Shown here piece after piece: positions 1-10,868 of a DNA stretch of 64,000 nucleotides. The position numbers were made by a program, and so were the translations under genes. Position 1 is the first letter of the stretch. Every line of letters begins with the position of its first letter. The notes beneath the pieces were generated by a model, which made no database searches, was not told the origin of the DNA, and saw nothing but the letters and a program-made list of their open reading frames with translations. The stretch comes from Turbatrix aceti (taxonomy: Eukaryota > Nematoda > Chromadorea > Rhabditida > Panagrolaimidae): the NCBI GenBank assembly GCA_963969345.1, contig OZ017769.1, positions 9,427,725 to 9,491,724 on the forward strand, written 5' to 3'.

Positions 1-154
1 TTGGCATGATGGTTGTGTGTGCGCGCAGTTCTCCCGCACAATCAACCACTGCTTTTCTTGTCACTGCGCTGCTGCTGCTGCTGCCAACCTTTTTTGACCA
101 TTGTTGTTATCCAGGATTTTTGAATTTACGTTTTTACGACTTCTAACAACAATG

Positions 155-483
155 TTACAGTAATTTATAAGTTACAGCGAAAAAAATGTTTGCAACAAAA
201 ATATTTTTTTTTGCCGAACTAATTTAACGATTTTTATAAAAAATATTTTTTTTATTGCAAAAAAATGGAAAAAAATTATATTGATGAAAACACGAAAATA
301 AATGGGACGTTCATAATTTTTTCATAATTTTTGCAGTACTTTATAAGTTACAGTGAAAAAAATGTTTGCAACAAAATAATTTTTTGTCAAACTAATTTAA
401 CGATTTTAATGAAAAAATAATTTTTTTAATTGCGAAAAAAAATTGGAAATAAATTATATTGATGAAAACACGAAAATAAAATA
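155..483. repeat. Diverged AT-rich direct repeat, two copies
   Basis: Two copies of about 150 bp lie at roughly 155-304 and 333-483. Both hold the words TTTATAAGTTACAG, TTTGCAACAAAA, CTAATTTAACGATTTT and TATATTGATGAAAACACG in the same order. The rest of 1-620 is A/T runs, and I see no coding region in it. Confidence 0.75.
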
Positions 484-629
484 CGAAATAAAAAAAAACT
501 AACCGAAAAAATTTCGAGGTGGTGGAAGGCGAGAGAAAAGAAAAAAAACCAGGAGACGAAAAGATAGAAGAATTACAAAATTGTTTTATATACAAGTTGC
601 TGTTTTGACCAAAAATTATTTCTTATTGT

Positions 630-745
630 TTATAAAAAATGGACAGTTTTTGAAGCCCAAAAAATCCGGTTTTAAAAAAAATCTGGTGTTCTGGATATTT
701 TTTTTTCAAAAAAAAAACAAACCTCTTGGCCGGCGAGGAGGACCG
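630..745. repeat. Copy 1 of a duplicated exon-end/intron block
   Basis: This block matches 1137-1262 closely. Both start TTTATAAAAAA, run through TCTGGTGTTCTGGATATTTTT, and end AACCTCTTGGCCGGCGAGGA. The second copy holds the 5' splice site of exon 4 of the minus-strand gene at 1018-4130. This copy lies downstream of that gene's proposed end, so it is either a leftover exon duplicate or an alternative 3' end. Confidence 0.7.
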
Positions 746-1017
746 TCGATTGAACTGGCGAACATCTCGAGGACGACTGGGAGATTCTGCAGGGTCGCAG
801 TGATGTGGCACAGTCAGGGAAATTGAGGTGCGGGACGGCCCAGAAGATGATAAAATCCAGGAGCACCTTGAGATTGATGGAAACACCGGAGAACGGAGCA
901 CCATGCGTGGGACGAGGACATCGAAGAGAAAAAAAAGAAGAACATGTAGAAAAAAAACGAAGAAAATAGGAAGAGCCAGAATCGCGGAACAGTGGATCAG
1001 CCGGTGGCCTGGCATGA

Positions 1018-4000
1018 TTACTGACCGCCTCGGGGTGCTTAAAAATAAAAAAAGATAAATTAAAGTGGATTACAAAAATGCGAAATTGTTTTATTCACTA
1101 TAAAGTTGCTGGTTTGGCCAAAAAATATTTTTTATTGTTTATAAAAAAATAGACACTTTTTGAAAAGTAAAAAATTCGGTTTTTATAAAAAAAATCTGGT
1201 GTTCTGGATATTTTTCATTTTTTTTCAAAAAAAACAAACCTCTTGGCCGGCGAGGAGGATCGACGCGTACCGTCGATTCCTCGACGTACGCCGGGACTTT
1301 CTTTCCACCGACGACCCGGAGCTGGCCGACTTCGAGACGCCGCGTCGGCTGGCGGTCACGAAGTCCGTAGCGTCGAGGATGGCCAGGCTCGTTCGCCGCA
1401 TGCGACGTAGTGGAGGACTGGGTGGCTTCCAGTTCGGGAAACGACGGGGCCTGGGACGTGTGGACGAGAGACGAGAGAGCTGCGGGGGCGGGAGTGGCTG
1501 GCGCCGATCCGATCAGGCTTGACGGACCCGATCCGAAATCCGACGCCGAAGCGCCAAACCAGAGCGCGGCCTGCGATGGAGAGCTGGCCTCTTCTGCCGA
1601 ATCGGTTGCCGGGGCGTTGACCAGAGACGAGAGCGAGCGCTGGAATGCCGGAGAAGTGGTCGCAGCGGGCGACGCCGGAGAAATGGCCGCGGGAGTCGGT
1701 GGACGGAGTTGAGAGGCGGAGTTGAGAGAACGAGACGAGGTGGAAGTCGGAGTCGGGGCTCTGCGGACAGCGCCGAGGATGGTCGAGGACGCGGGTGTGG
1801 TGGGAGCAAGGTTCGGGCGTCGGAGCGGCATCGGGGCGGTGTTCACCGGCAGACCGGTCCTGATCGCCGCGGACGGGGAGTAGGCGGCTAGAAAATTGAT
1901 AGTTTTTAAATTTTCAAACAGGTAGATTTTTATAAAAACATTTGTGTTAAAAAATGGGGTTTGGTGACCATTTCAAATATTTTCACTTTGATTTTGTAAA
2001 TTTTTTGCAACGACTTTGATCGTTTCCACTGACCTTGCACGCTAACAGTGAAGTTGCCAGAGGGCATAAATGACGTTATCACACATTACTGTCATTTTTG
2101 TGACAAAAAATCTTATTAAAACTATTTTTTTGGCAATGTAAGAATAATTTTTATGGCAATAATTTTTTGGCAATGTTTTTGCCAACGCTGATTTCGAATA
2201 TAGCATTGCTTAAAGGCAGATTTTGCAAATAAACGCGTTATGGCAAAAATAAAATTTTTGTTTGTAGATAATATTTAAACTCGATGTTGATATAAAATTG
2301 TTTTTTCACAAAATTCATTTTAGCGTTTTTAAATTTTCAAAATTCATTTTAGCGTTTTTACATTTTCAAAATTCATTTTAGCGTTTTTAAATTTTCAAAA
2401 TTGATTTTTTTTTTTTCATTATTTGATACAAAACTGACCGGTGTTCCGTGCCAGGCGTTCGTTCTGCAGAAGCAAGAACGGCGAAGGGCCGGCAGTCGAT
2501 GGGGCTGGGGCCGGGTCCACAAGGTAAGCCGGGAAGACTGGAGCGAACCGAGCAACGGCGATTGGCGACCGAGATCGGGATCGCGAAGCACGGGCAACGC
2601 GATAGGTTGATGCCGGACGGATGGCCACGGGAGTCGGAGTCGAAGGGCGGCGAGGGGCGAAGACGGAAATGGCCGCCGACACAGGACGGGCGGTGGACAC
2701 AGCAGACGAGGCTGAAGGGTCCTGTGTCGGGGCGGTGAGCAAAGCGGGCGAGTGAGAGCCGAGAGCGGAGCGGACGAGAGCGGCGGACGGAGCGGAGGAG
2801 GCGGACGGAGCTGGAGCGGGCGTGGACTGCGGAGCGGGAGAGGAAGCCGGCGACAGAGACGAAGATGTCTCTGGCGTGGTGCGACGACGACGAGCAGCGG
2901 GTGCACCCTCGGCGACGGCTGATCCACGGCGCTTCAGGTCTTGGGGAGCAGCCGGGATCGCGACAGGTCGGGTTGGCACCGAGCTGCCGCTGCTGGACGC
3001 CGCGTTCGTTGGTGGCGGCACGGCGGGTGACGACGAGCGGGCGGTGGTGATCCAGGCCCCGGGATTGGGCGCCAGCAGCGACGAGTCCGAGGACGGACTG
3101 TGGACTTCGGCCGGCCGGAAGAGAATCAGACGCGCCGCAGGTTCCTCAGATTCGTCCGACGAATCCCAGTTTTCTTCGGCAAAGAAATCCTCGGCTGGTG
3201 GCGGGCCGAGGGGATCGTCGGACTCGGCTCCGGAAGACAGCGGGACGTTGTTGGTGTCCACCGCTGCTTCGGGAGCCGGCGCCTCTGCCTCGGGCGCTGC
3301 TACAGGACCCTCCTGGACCTCCTGGGTGTTGGTCGGAGGCGGGCGGGCAGGAGGGCTGTAGCACACCTCCGGCATGACAGCGTTGCCCTGCAGCGTGTCG
3401 TCGTTTGGCGGCATCGACGTGTCCGCGTCGTCGTGCCCGTGGCGCAGCGCGTGCTTCCGCACTAAAAATTTTGTCATATAAAAAACGTTTTCATAATTTT
3501 AAAAAATAACTTACGCGCTTCCAGCTTGAGGACGACCTTCGCCCGCGCTATCCGCGACCGAACCTCTCGCTTGCGCTCGAGGACGGTCAGAATGTTCAGG
3601 AGGCCATGCGTGGCCCTTCCCTGCAACTCCGGACAGGCGGTCGGGGTGAACAGGAGATGCCTGACCTTATCTATGGCGATTCGGTCGAACACCGCCCCGT
3701 TCACCGTGTCCAGGTAAAGCTCCGCGAGCATTACCTCATCCAGCACGAGAAGCGTATGCATCTTGTGCGGGACTTGGTAGAGCGGCTCTAAAAAGTTTTT
3801 CTATATAAAAAAAATTTGTGGTTTCAGAAACATACCCGGTCCGCCTGACTCCCGAGCCAGGAAGCGGTCGTGTAGGTACCGCTCGCTGCGCTCCTGCTCC
3901 GTTGCCTCCAGGATGTTGAGGAGGCCGTTGAGGACCGCCTCGCGATCCTCTCGCCGAGCGTGCTGGTCGACGAGCAGGGCCCGGACACCGGCGACGTCGA

Positions 4001-4130
4001 TCGGTTCCCAGACGATGGACTCCAGACTCTGGAGGTAGTGAGCCGCCTTCTCAGGAGTCTGGAGTCCGGTGAGCGCCCTCACTGACTTGGTTCGGATTGG
4101 CTGGGTGCTGGGATGAAGGTAGCCAGACAT
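1018..4130 (-). CDS. Ser/Pro/Ala-rich protein with two helical modules, unrecognised
   Basis: I do not recognise this gene. My model has five exons: 3836-4130, 3515-3787, 2439-3461, 1240-1887 and 1018-1037, with phases agreeing at each junction, giving 752 aa. Start: the ATG at 4128-4130 (MSGYLHPST). Exons 1 and 2 each encode a similar module of about 45 aa. The first reads VRALL...LNGLLNILEATEQER and the second VRHLL...THGLLNILTVLERKR. Exons 3 and 4 are GC-rich and encode disordered sequence with acidic patches (DSSDESEE), basic patches (RRRR, SRSRSRSP) and, near the C-terminus, RRYGLRDRQPTRRLEVGQ followed by VGGKKVPAYVEES. Basic and acidic low-complexity tracts would suit a nuclear or chromatin protein, but that is inference. 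The exon 3 donor (GTCAGT) is non-consensus and the 20-nt last exon is uncertain. Confidence 0.6.
1137..1262. repeat. Copy 2 of the duplicated exon-end/intron block
   Basis: This is the partner of 630-745. Here the block covers the exon 4 / intron 4 boundary (donor GTTTGT at about 1239) of the gene at 1018-4130. Confidence 0.7.
2310..2396. repeat. 29-bp tandem repeat, three units
   Basis: Units begin at 2310, 2339 and 2368. Each reads AAAATTCATTTTAGCG followed by TTTTTAAATTTTC, with one base difference in unit 2, and a partial fourth follows. The array sits in the intron between exons 3 and 4 of the minus-strand gene. Confidence 0.85.
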
Positions 4131-5809
4131 GATAGAAGAAGGAGTAAACAATCGATTATCGATGACACAGAAATTCTGTAAGGTTTTTTCTTCCAAACTT
4201 TGCTTTGTGGGTTTGCTGTTTCTGTAATTTGCATGAACCGTTTTTGGGTTGTTTTGTTTTTATTTTCGGTGTCTAAACTATGAGTACGCAAAGGTATGAA
4301 TTTGCATTCACATAACGTGCAAAAAATGTTTTTTGCATGTGACTGTTTTTTGAAATTCTGTTTTCAGTTCGTATTTTGGCTAAAGTACAAAATTTTCGGG
4401 CGACTTGATTTTGTTAAAATTTCAAATCATTTCCCATATGGTTGTTATTACTTTTTTAATATTTTGTCAGGAATTTGTTCACAACAAATTTATGGCGGCT
4501 TTTGTTGTTGCACGGATTGAACAGTGATTTGCTTGCGGTTGGCTCCTTTTGGCTTCATAACGCCTCAGACGAAGGATTTGCTAAGGTGGTGCCCGGCAAC
4601 AATCGGCGTCGACAGGTGCACGAGAAAGGAGGTCCTTTGACCAGAGCAAGTCGAGTTTTTCCTTTCGATGGTACGGGTGAGCAAAGTTGTTTTCCCCATT
4701 ACCGAGGACGATTTCAAAGACACCCGGTATGCCATCGACGCTGTCAGAGTCGTAGAAATAAACAAGCAACAACAATAATGTGTTCAAATATGGGGTCGGT
4801 GTTAAACAGAGGGTATGAATTGAGGGATGTTTACGATCAAAAGACAGTTCTGCCATAGACATAGGCTTTCAGCACCGTCTTTCACGCAAAAAAAATCGTC
4901 AAGAAAACTGACGATTTTTCGTCAGTTTTCTTGATTTCTTCATTAGTTAGAAAATAACTGACGATTGCAAACGTCAGTTTTGCATTCGTTAGAAAAACTG
5001 GCGATTGCAGACATCGACTTTTTAATCGTTAGAAAAACTGACGAATTGAAAAAGTAGGAAAAAACACTTTTCCCAAACCGCTTGGCGAATCGTCCCCGAT
5101 ATTCGTTCATTATTCTCCTGTTGAATTCTGGCCTATTAGTTTTGCATAGTCGATGCGATTGTCGTCTTTGAAACCCTTTTTGTCATCTTTATACATGCAC
5201 GTATACACATTTACAATACAAATAACAAATTAAATATACCCAAATTATAAAAAAACAGTCATTGATGTGTTGTCGATTCGAATTTACTTGGCGTTTTCTT
5301 CAAAAGTTGCTCCTTGTAGTTGTAGAATTGCAACAATATGGTTTCATTTTTTATTTTTCTGAAAACAGTACAACTTTAGTCATTGTTTATGTGCTGATAA
5401 AAAAAACGTACTTTAGAAACGAGAATATTCCATTTTTTTATTTTTCTGTCTTGTCAAAACCGCAGTTACAGGATGGCATAAAATCCGGCCGGCTGCGGGC
5501 CGGCTTTTCGATTCAAGGCCGGCCGAAAAAGCCGGGAAAAGCCGGAAAAAATTCGAAAGTTGATTTTTTTCGAAAAAAGTATGATTTTCTGACGTTCTTC
5601 ATTCGTCTTTTTTTTACTTTTTACCACAGGGGAATTTATATTATTATGCATTTTTCCATAATATTAGATTGTTTCCAAAAAAAATTTTTTTCCAAATTTT
5701 GTCAAATTTTGCGAAAATAACCCAAAAATAAAGCACGAATTTTTTTAAAAAACAATAGGCTGCGGCCGGCCCGGCTTCGGCCTGAAAATTTAGACCGGCC
5801 GCAAGCCGG
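4131..5809. other. No convincing gene; palindromes and GGCCGG-rich patches
   Basis: Short ORFs on both strands at 4475-4862 look like no family I know and lack clear splice structure. At 4886-5060 the words CTGACGATT and GTTAGAAAAACTG recur, and 4898-4937 is nearly self-complementary (AAGAAAACTGACGA / TCGTCAGTTTTCTT). At 5482-5545 and 5755-5815 there are self-complementary GGCCGG-rich patches, which may be the outer edge of the foldback element that follows. Confidence 0.6.
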
Positions 5810-6920
5810 CCGGCGGTACCCGGACCCGAAAATTTCGGGTACCCGACCCGAAAACCCGAAATTTTTGCTTTCTGTAAAAAAAACTTCATGCAAAAGCTCA
5901 AAGACTCCGATAAACAATTACACGTACAACACACAATGGACAGTCAGAAGATTATGTATGATAGCACAGCATTCACTTTCGCGTCAATCGAGCGTGAAAA
6001 TGCATTCATTCGCGCATATAGTGTTGACTTTGGCAGCTTCGCGCATTGGCATTTTTAAATTGTTAGTGACGGCATCTGCTACAATGACTAGAGCAAGTCC
6101 TGAACTTTCAAACAAGCCACCAACGGCACGAAAACGTTGATTTTTGGCACAGATATAGTGATTTCCAGTTTCGATTTTAAATCGTCGATTGCAGCCGTTT
6201 AAGGCTACAACTGAACAATCGGGTCAGCAGAAAGTTCCATCAGGTTGGTATCTGTCGATATAGCCAAGGGCCGTTTGCTGAACATCGAAGAGGACCGAGA
6301 TTCCTCACAAAAACTGTTTTACCCTATAAAAACGATCTGTTTGCTTTTTGTGCTCATGCAAAATTGGAGAACTTTCTTTTTAGGAGTGCGTGTTTTTGAT
6401 AATTTGTGCGAATGCGTGCGCATTTTTATAGGGTAAAACAGTTTTTGTGAGGAATCTCGGTCCTATTCGATGTTCAGCAAACGGCCCTTGGCTATATCGA
6501 CTGACACCAACCTGATGGAACTTTCTGTTGACCCGATTGTTCAGTTTTAGCCTTACACGGCTGCAATCGACGGCTCAAATTTTTTACTTGAAAAGGCTGC
6601 AACTATGGCAAAACTGAACATTTTTAGGTCATCGAGGGCTTGTTTGGAAGTTCAGGACATGTCTTATTCATTTCCCTAGATGCCGTCTCTAAGAATTCAA
6701 AAATGCCATTGCGCGAAGCTGCCAAAGTCAACACTATAAGTGCGAATGAACGCGCTCATTTTTTTTTCGATTGTCGCAAAATAAGGGGAAAGTGAATGCT
6801 GTGTGATAGCCGATTGTATGCGTGAAGAGCTTCTCTGTCACTGGATTTTTGTTGTTTTTTGCAACCCGAACCCGAAATTTTCGGGTACCCGACCCGGAAT
6901 TTCGGGTCGGGTCCGAGAAA
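5810..6920. mobile_element. Foldback (long inverted repeat) element
   Basis: Two arms are inverted copies of each other. The inner arms, about 6221-6332 and 6423-6536, are nearly identical (ACCCTATAAAA / TTTTATAGGGT next to the loop). The outer arms, about 5950-6220 and 6537-6810, are more diverged but share GTGTTGACTTTGGCAGCTTC with its reverse complement. Both outer ends carry CGGGTACCCGACCCG. No transposase is visible. It is probably non-autonomous, and its edges are approximate. Confidence 0.75.
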
Positions 6921-6953
6921 ACAAGATGTTAGAAAGATAAACCATAAGCATAA

Positions 6954-7118
6954 GGGAGAAGCGCGAACGCTATCTCCCGCACCCAAAAATTTAACTGTTG
7001 GCGTACCCCAGTTCGGGGTAGCCATAGCGGTCAGCCTGAGCCGAAAAGTGCAATGGACAAGCCTCACACTAAAGGTCCCGTCTTCTTGATCACGGGATCC
7101 TTCCAGCCAGGTAAGTTT
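6954..7118 (-). ncRNA. U1 snRNA, copy 1
   Basis: Read on the minus strand, this starts AAACTTACCTGG, the 5' splice-site-pairing end of U1. It continues through the stem-loop words CATTGCACTTTTCGGCTC and TGGCTACCCCGAAC, has an Sm-type site AAATTTTTGG, and ends in a GC-rich terminal hairpin. The length is 165 nt. It is identical to the copies at 33055 and 62270. U1 pairs with 5' splice sites in the spliceosome. About 100 bp of upstream flank is also shared with copy 2, so the duplicated unit includes the promoter. Confidence 0.95.
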
Positions 7119-7184
7119 ATGAGCGAACGCGGACCGTGCAGAAAAAGCGGTTCGTGCGCGCAGCTTACATGAGCGCAACTGAAC

Positions 7185-7203
7185 GGCAGAGAAGTCAGAG
7201 AAA
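7185..7203 (-). promoter_or_regulatory. PSE-like element of U1 copy 1
   Basis: The minus strand reads TTTCTCTGACTTCTCTGCC, at -67 to -85 from the U1 start. The same motif lies at the same distance upstream of the other two U1 genes and of U2, as expected for the proximal sequence element bound by SNAPc. Confidence 0.65.
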
Positions 7204-7297
7204 AATATCGCGCAAAATATATACCCCAAAATTTCCTTTAAAGTTATCGTCCCAGCCTTCAAAAACAACTATGCATATCATTTATTTCAGTTTTTAT

Positions 7298-7516
7298 TTA
7301 ATCCGTAGGACATCCGTTATCAAAAACCACGGTGCTGTTCGTTCCTTTCCAGCGGTAATTCACGTCGTTATGAGAGCAAGGAGAATCAATCATTACATAA
7401 GTGTCGTAATCTGAGTCAAATATTAATCCCCCTTTAAGTTTGAAAGTATATATGGCATGCCCGATAGAGAAAGACGTTCTAACAATTTTAGAGTACGTCA
7501 CTAAATAGCACAGCAT
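7298..7516 (-). CDS. Possible terminal exon of an unrecognised protein
   Basis: This is an open stretch on the minus strand ending VVFDNGCPTD-stop, with an IDSPC..N.V.YRWKGTN segment. It starts without an ATG, so it could only be a downstream exon. The Cys spacing and WKG resemble a lectin-like tail, and a related gene lies 500 bp upstream on the same strand, but I found no matching upstream exon. It could be a relic or chance. Confidence 0.25.
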   Translation of the reverse strand: MLCYLVTYSKIVRTSFSIGHAIYTFKLKGGLIFDSDYDTYVMIDSPCSHNDVNYRWKGTNSTVVFDNGCPTD

Positions 7517-7544
7517 TACCCTCGAAATGGTTAATGGCGCTGTG

Positions 7545-7746
7545 CTTTTTTTCTTTTCAATTAGGGGAATGATTTTATTTTCATTGTTAATTTTATTACA
7601 TTAATAAAATAAGTGCGTTTTTGGATATATTTTTTGCATAAACATGTACTTTTTTATTATAAACGTACCAAAAAATATCCCCGGGGACTCCCATTGGAAT
7701 CCTATGGGAAGATTTTAATTCCCATGAAAGTTTTGCCACCTTGGGG
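7545..7746 (-). mobile_element. Partial hAT-like MITE
   Basis: This is an inverted, truncated relative of the complete element at 26713-27043. Shared words are GGTACTTTTxxxAAAGTACATG, CGCACTTATTTTAT and TTAACAATGAAAATAAAAT. One terminus survives: CAAGGTGGCAAAAC on the minus strand, against CAGGGTGGCAAGAC in the full copy. The other terminus is lost. Confidence 0.7.
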
Positions 7747-8040
7747 CAAACATGCAAACATTTGCGTTCGTTTGCAAAAAAATAAAGTTTCTGTGATCAT
7801 GTTTGCTTGCGAACAGATTTTCTATAAAATTGAATTGTGTACAGTCTAATTATTTTGAACGGATAAAACAATATTGTTTAAGGTGTCACAAAATGGAATA
7901 AGTATACGTTTTTAGAAAACAGAGCCTTGCTTCTTTTCCCTATATTTACATTTGTTTTCCAAAATTTATTAGATTTATACATAAATATATATCACAAAAC
8001 GTCAGCCAATGTAAAGTCTAACAAGAGTAAAAAGAATCAA

Positions 8041-9205
8041 TCAGCGATCGTAGGCCAAAATGTGAATGCTGTTGCAGGTCCCGTAGTCGTCAAAAAAAAC
8101 ATAGTTTGGGGGACATGTTGGACCAGGAAGTGCGTGCTCTGATACAAAGATTTCGCAGAGGACGATGGGATGGACAACGCGATCTGGCAGATCACTGAAC
8201 AGATCGTTTGGACTATATCCCATAATGGATTCGTGAATTTTTCCATCGCTATATGCTCCCTTCCTGTAATTATTGTTAACTTTGCCTGTGACATTAAGAA
8301 GCTCGTTATTGGTATTAACAAATAGTAAATTGCCTAAAGAATCCCATTCATATTCTGGATAACACGGAATATGAATACCAGTGTAAATATTGTCAGCATT
8401 TCGAACGCCCACAGAAACTGAAAAAAAAATCTGATTACAGGTAAAAACTAAAAATAATAATCTCACTCAGATAGTCTTTTTCAATGTCGTTGCGAATGCT
8501 AGCTGGTAAAGCGGAAGGATGGGCACCAGTGCAGACCTCGACAATGCGACAGCGAATGATGAGTGTAGGCCGGTATTCCTTAAAGCACTTCTTCGTGTAA
8601 CCTACGTCCATGAGAGTCCAACTGTCGTCCGGGCACTTGTTCGAGATGTAGGGAGGTGGAGCCTCGTAGGGGACAACCTCCATGGGCACGACGGTGACGG
8701 TGCAGACAGTCAACTCCCCAGAAATGTATTCAAAAAAATCCAGTCCTTTGCGGCTGATTTTCAACACAAGATTTGCAGTTGGGGATGTCGGAATTATAGA
8801 ACTGCCTATAATCAAATTGCCATTGTAGTCTCGGGTGGCTGACAATCTATCAGAGTAGTATCCAATGTTGTACCATTCGTTGTCACGGATAAGTTTTTCT
8901 TCTAAATAAGTTTTTACTGAAACTTATTAAAAGAACAAAACCCCAAAAGCTGACTCACGGATAAATTGCTTTACGGTGTCATAATTGATAATAGCGGGAA
9001 CAGCGCCGGGGTACAAATTCTCGCACCAATCAGCCATACCCTGCACATAATTGGAGCCACCCTGCTTACCGGTTATGTAGCATTTTACTACGCCATCGTC
9101 TTGTTTAAATGACAGCCAGTATTCATTAGGGCATCCGGGACCGTAAAATGCGAAAGACGACGGCAGCAGCGACGAAGCAATGAGAAAAATGGCGATCAAA
9201 GCCAT
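8041..9205 (-). CDS. Secreted protein with two C-type-lectin-like domains
   Basis: Three exons (8959-9205, 8467-8901, 8041-8417) join in phase. The start at 9203-9205 gives a clean signal peptide (MALIAIFLIASSLLPSSFA); an upstream in-frame Met would bury it. Residues after the signal read GCPNEYW...KCY...ADWCENL...AVPAIINYDTVKQFI, the first half of a C-type-lectin-like fold. The pattern then repeats: KCPDDSW...KCFKEY...CRIVEVC...ALPASIRNDIEKDYL. The protein ends ...CPPNYVFFDDYGTC...AYDR. It belongs to the same broad family as the six genes between 24 and 44 kb but is the most diverged and the best match to a true lectin fold. Lectin-like proteins of this kind are secreted and often act in host-microbe contact. 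Carbohydrate binding cannot be claimed, since I see no EPN or QPD motif. Confidence 0.7.
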
Positions 9206-9570
9206 GAAAAAAGGAGAACAAAAAAACGCAAAAAAAGAATCAAGCTTTTTGAAAATAAAACACAAAAAAAACACATGTAGAATTCCTAAAATTACGTCAT
9301 AGGAATCACGGACGCTTTTTTAATGCATTTCAAAAGAAGTGTAATATTTTTTAAACGCATTTCTGAAAAAATATTTTTCTAGAAATGCATTTAAAAACCA
9401 TTTTTTTAGCAACGTCACTGATTCATTCCCATGATGCAATCTTGTAATTCTGAATAATATCACATTCACCAATCAAAACACTCCTCTTTTTGAATAATCT
9501 GCAAAAGCTTTTAAAAAATCAATCATTTTCCTGTAAAAAAAGAAGCAGATATTACTGCAGAAATTTTTGG

Positions 9571-9580
9571 ATATAAATAC
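9571..9580 (+). promoter_or_regulatory. TATA box of the dead peptide gene copy
   Basis: ATATAAATAC lies 45-55 bp upstream of the ATG of the pseudogene at 9625, in a block (CAGAAATTTTxGGATATxAATACAAGCTT) shared with the intact gene at 10370. Confidence 0.55.
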
Positions 9581-9624
9581 AAGCTTGGCGTTTGTAATTT
9601 AATTATTATAGATTCACTTTGTCT

Positions 9625-9860
9625 ACAATGAATTTCCTTCTCGCTCTCTTTTTTCCTCGCCATCACAGCGACTGAAACTAAATCGAGAAAGGAACCTGAA
9701 ATCGAGAATGGTGTTGGACATGTTCTTCCTCCCAAAGCTACACGGGCCGACGGTCTTTCACAAAACGTTTCGAATCTTGGACGCGATTCTGTAAAATTCC
9801 GACGACTTGTAGTACGAAGTCGTCGGTCCATCGCCTCGGAGTGTGGCCCGGCGTGTTGAG
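9625..9860 (+). pseudogene. Broken copy of the small secreted peptide gene
   Basis: The promoter and first 60 bp match the gene at 10370. The start reads ATGAATTTCCTTCTCGC against ATGAAGTTCCTTCTCGC. Three bases are changed or missing around TTTTTTCCTCGCC, which shifts the frame and gives a stop at GCGACTGA. Shared words continue (GCCGACGGTCTTT at about 9747), then similarity fades. Confidence 0.75.
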
Positions 9861-10369
9861 CTGCGTCGGCGAAACCAGCAACGTATACGTATACTATATA
9901 AAAGCATAACTGATGGAGGAGGGTACCACAGGTTTTTTACAGTTACAAACGCACTTCATGCATTTTTTTTTCTTTTTTTTACAGTTACAGTTAAAACTGT
10001 AAAAAAATTTATTTTACAGTTAAAAATGTAAAAAAAAGATAACCTTCAAATTAAAAAAAATAACTTCAGAGGTCACTGTTTTTTATACGATTAATTTTTT
10101 GTACGAAACTTTTTTTTTCAAAAATTATCACACTTTTCTTGAAATACATTAAAAAAACGTTCATGCTTCCCATGACGCAATTTAGAAATTTATAAGATAT
10201 CACAAACGCCAACGCAAAGTTTCTCATCAAAACACTTAAATTTCTGCAAAGGCTTTCAAAAATCCATCATCTGCCCGGAATAAAAATTTCAGCAGAAAAT
10301 GTGGCAGAAATTTTCGGATATTAATACAAGCTTCACGTTCACAATTTCATTGGATTCACTTGTTCTGCA

Positions 10370-10621
10370 ATGAAGTTCCTTCTCGCTCTCTTCCTTCTCC
10401 TCGCCATCACCGCGACTGAAGCTAAGAATAAACATAGCACTCCTAAAACTACTCAGGCTCCTCCCTCAACTACGCCGGCCGACGGTCTTTTGCAAGATGC
10501 TGCTAATATCGGAAACGATGTTCTAAAAATTGCCAACGACGTTGCAAATGATATTGCTTTTGTCGCTGGTGAAGTTGTGGAAGAGATCAGCAGCGTCTTT
10601 AGTGGAATAATTGGACGCTAA
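10370..10621 (+). CDS. Small secreted peptide, 83 aa
   Basis: This is a single-exon gene. The signal peptide is MKFLLALFLLLAITATEA. A Thr/Pro-rich stretch follows (STPKTTQAPPSTTPAD), then a helical C-terminal half with evenly spaced hydrophobics (ANIGNDVLKIANDVANDIAF, ending SGIIGR). It has no cysteines. The mature part is short, with a low-complexity linker and one amphipathic helix. I do not recognise a family. An effector or antimicrobial role would be a guess. An AATAAA-type signal follows at about 10652. A frameshifted copy lies 0.7 kb upstream, so the gene arose in a local duplication. Confidence 0.65.
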   Translation: MKFLLALFLLLAITATEAKNKHSTPKTTQAPPSTTPADGLLQDAANIGNDVLKIANDVANDIAFVAGEVVEEISSVFSGIIGR

Positions 10622-10788
10622 AATTATGTCTTTGATTGATTCGTGATGAAAATAAATAAAATGCATGCACATATTTTATTCAAGAAGATGGACATTTCGG
10701 AATAAAAAAACAAGTCGGGGTGATGAGCAAGCAATTTTGTGTTCTACTAAGCTTTCATAATGAAAGTAAAAATGGTAGTAATGATCAA

Positions 10789-10824
10789 AATTAGGCATAA
10801 ATATACGCTTATTTATGCCTAATT
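10789..10824. repeat. Perfect 15-bp palindrome
   Basis: AATTAGGCATAAATA, a 6-base loop, then TATTTATGCCTAATT. It sits just 5' of the retrotransposon fragment that begins near 10825 and may be part of its target site. Confidence 0.85.
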
Positions 10825-10868
10825 AGAGCCTCGTCTAGCGGACGGTCGGTTTTATTCCGCCTCTCCTG

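Noticed and set aside
2822..3361. Plus-strand Gly/Arg-rich ORFs opposite the unknown gene
   Set aside because: They are shadows of GC-rich minus-strand exons; only the minus strand joins in phase across four splice junctions.
4475..4862. Overlapping plus and minus ORFs of 93-127 aa
   Set aside because: Neither has a signal peptide, known motif, splice partner or promoter; the two are shadows of each other.
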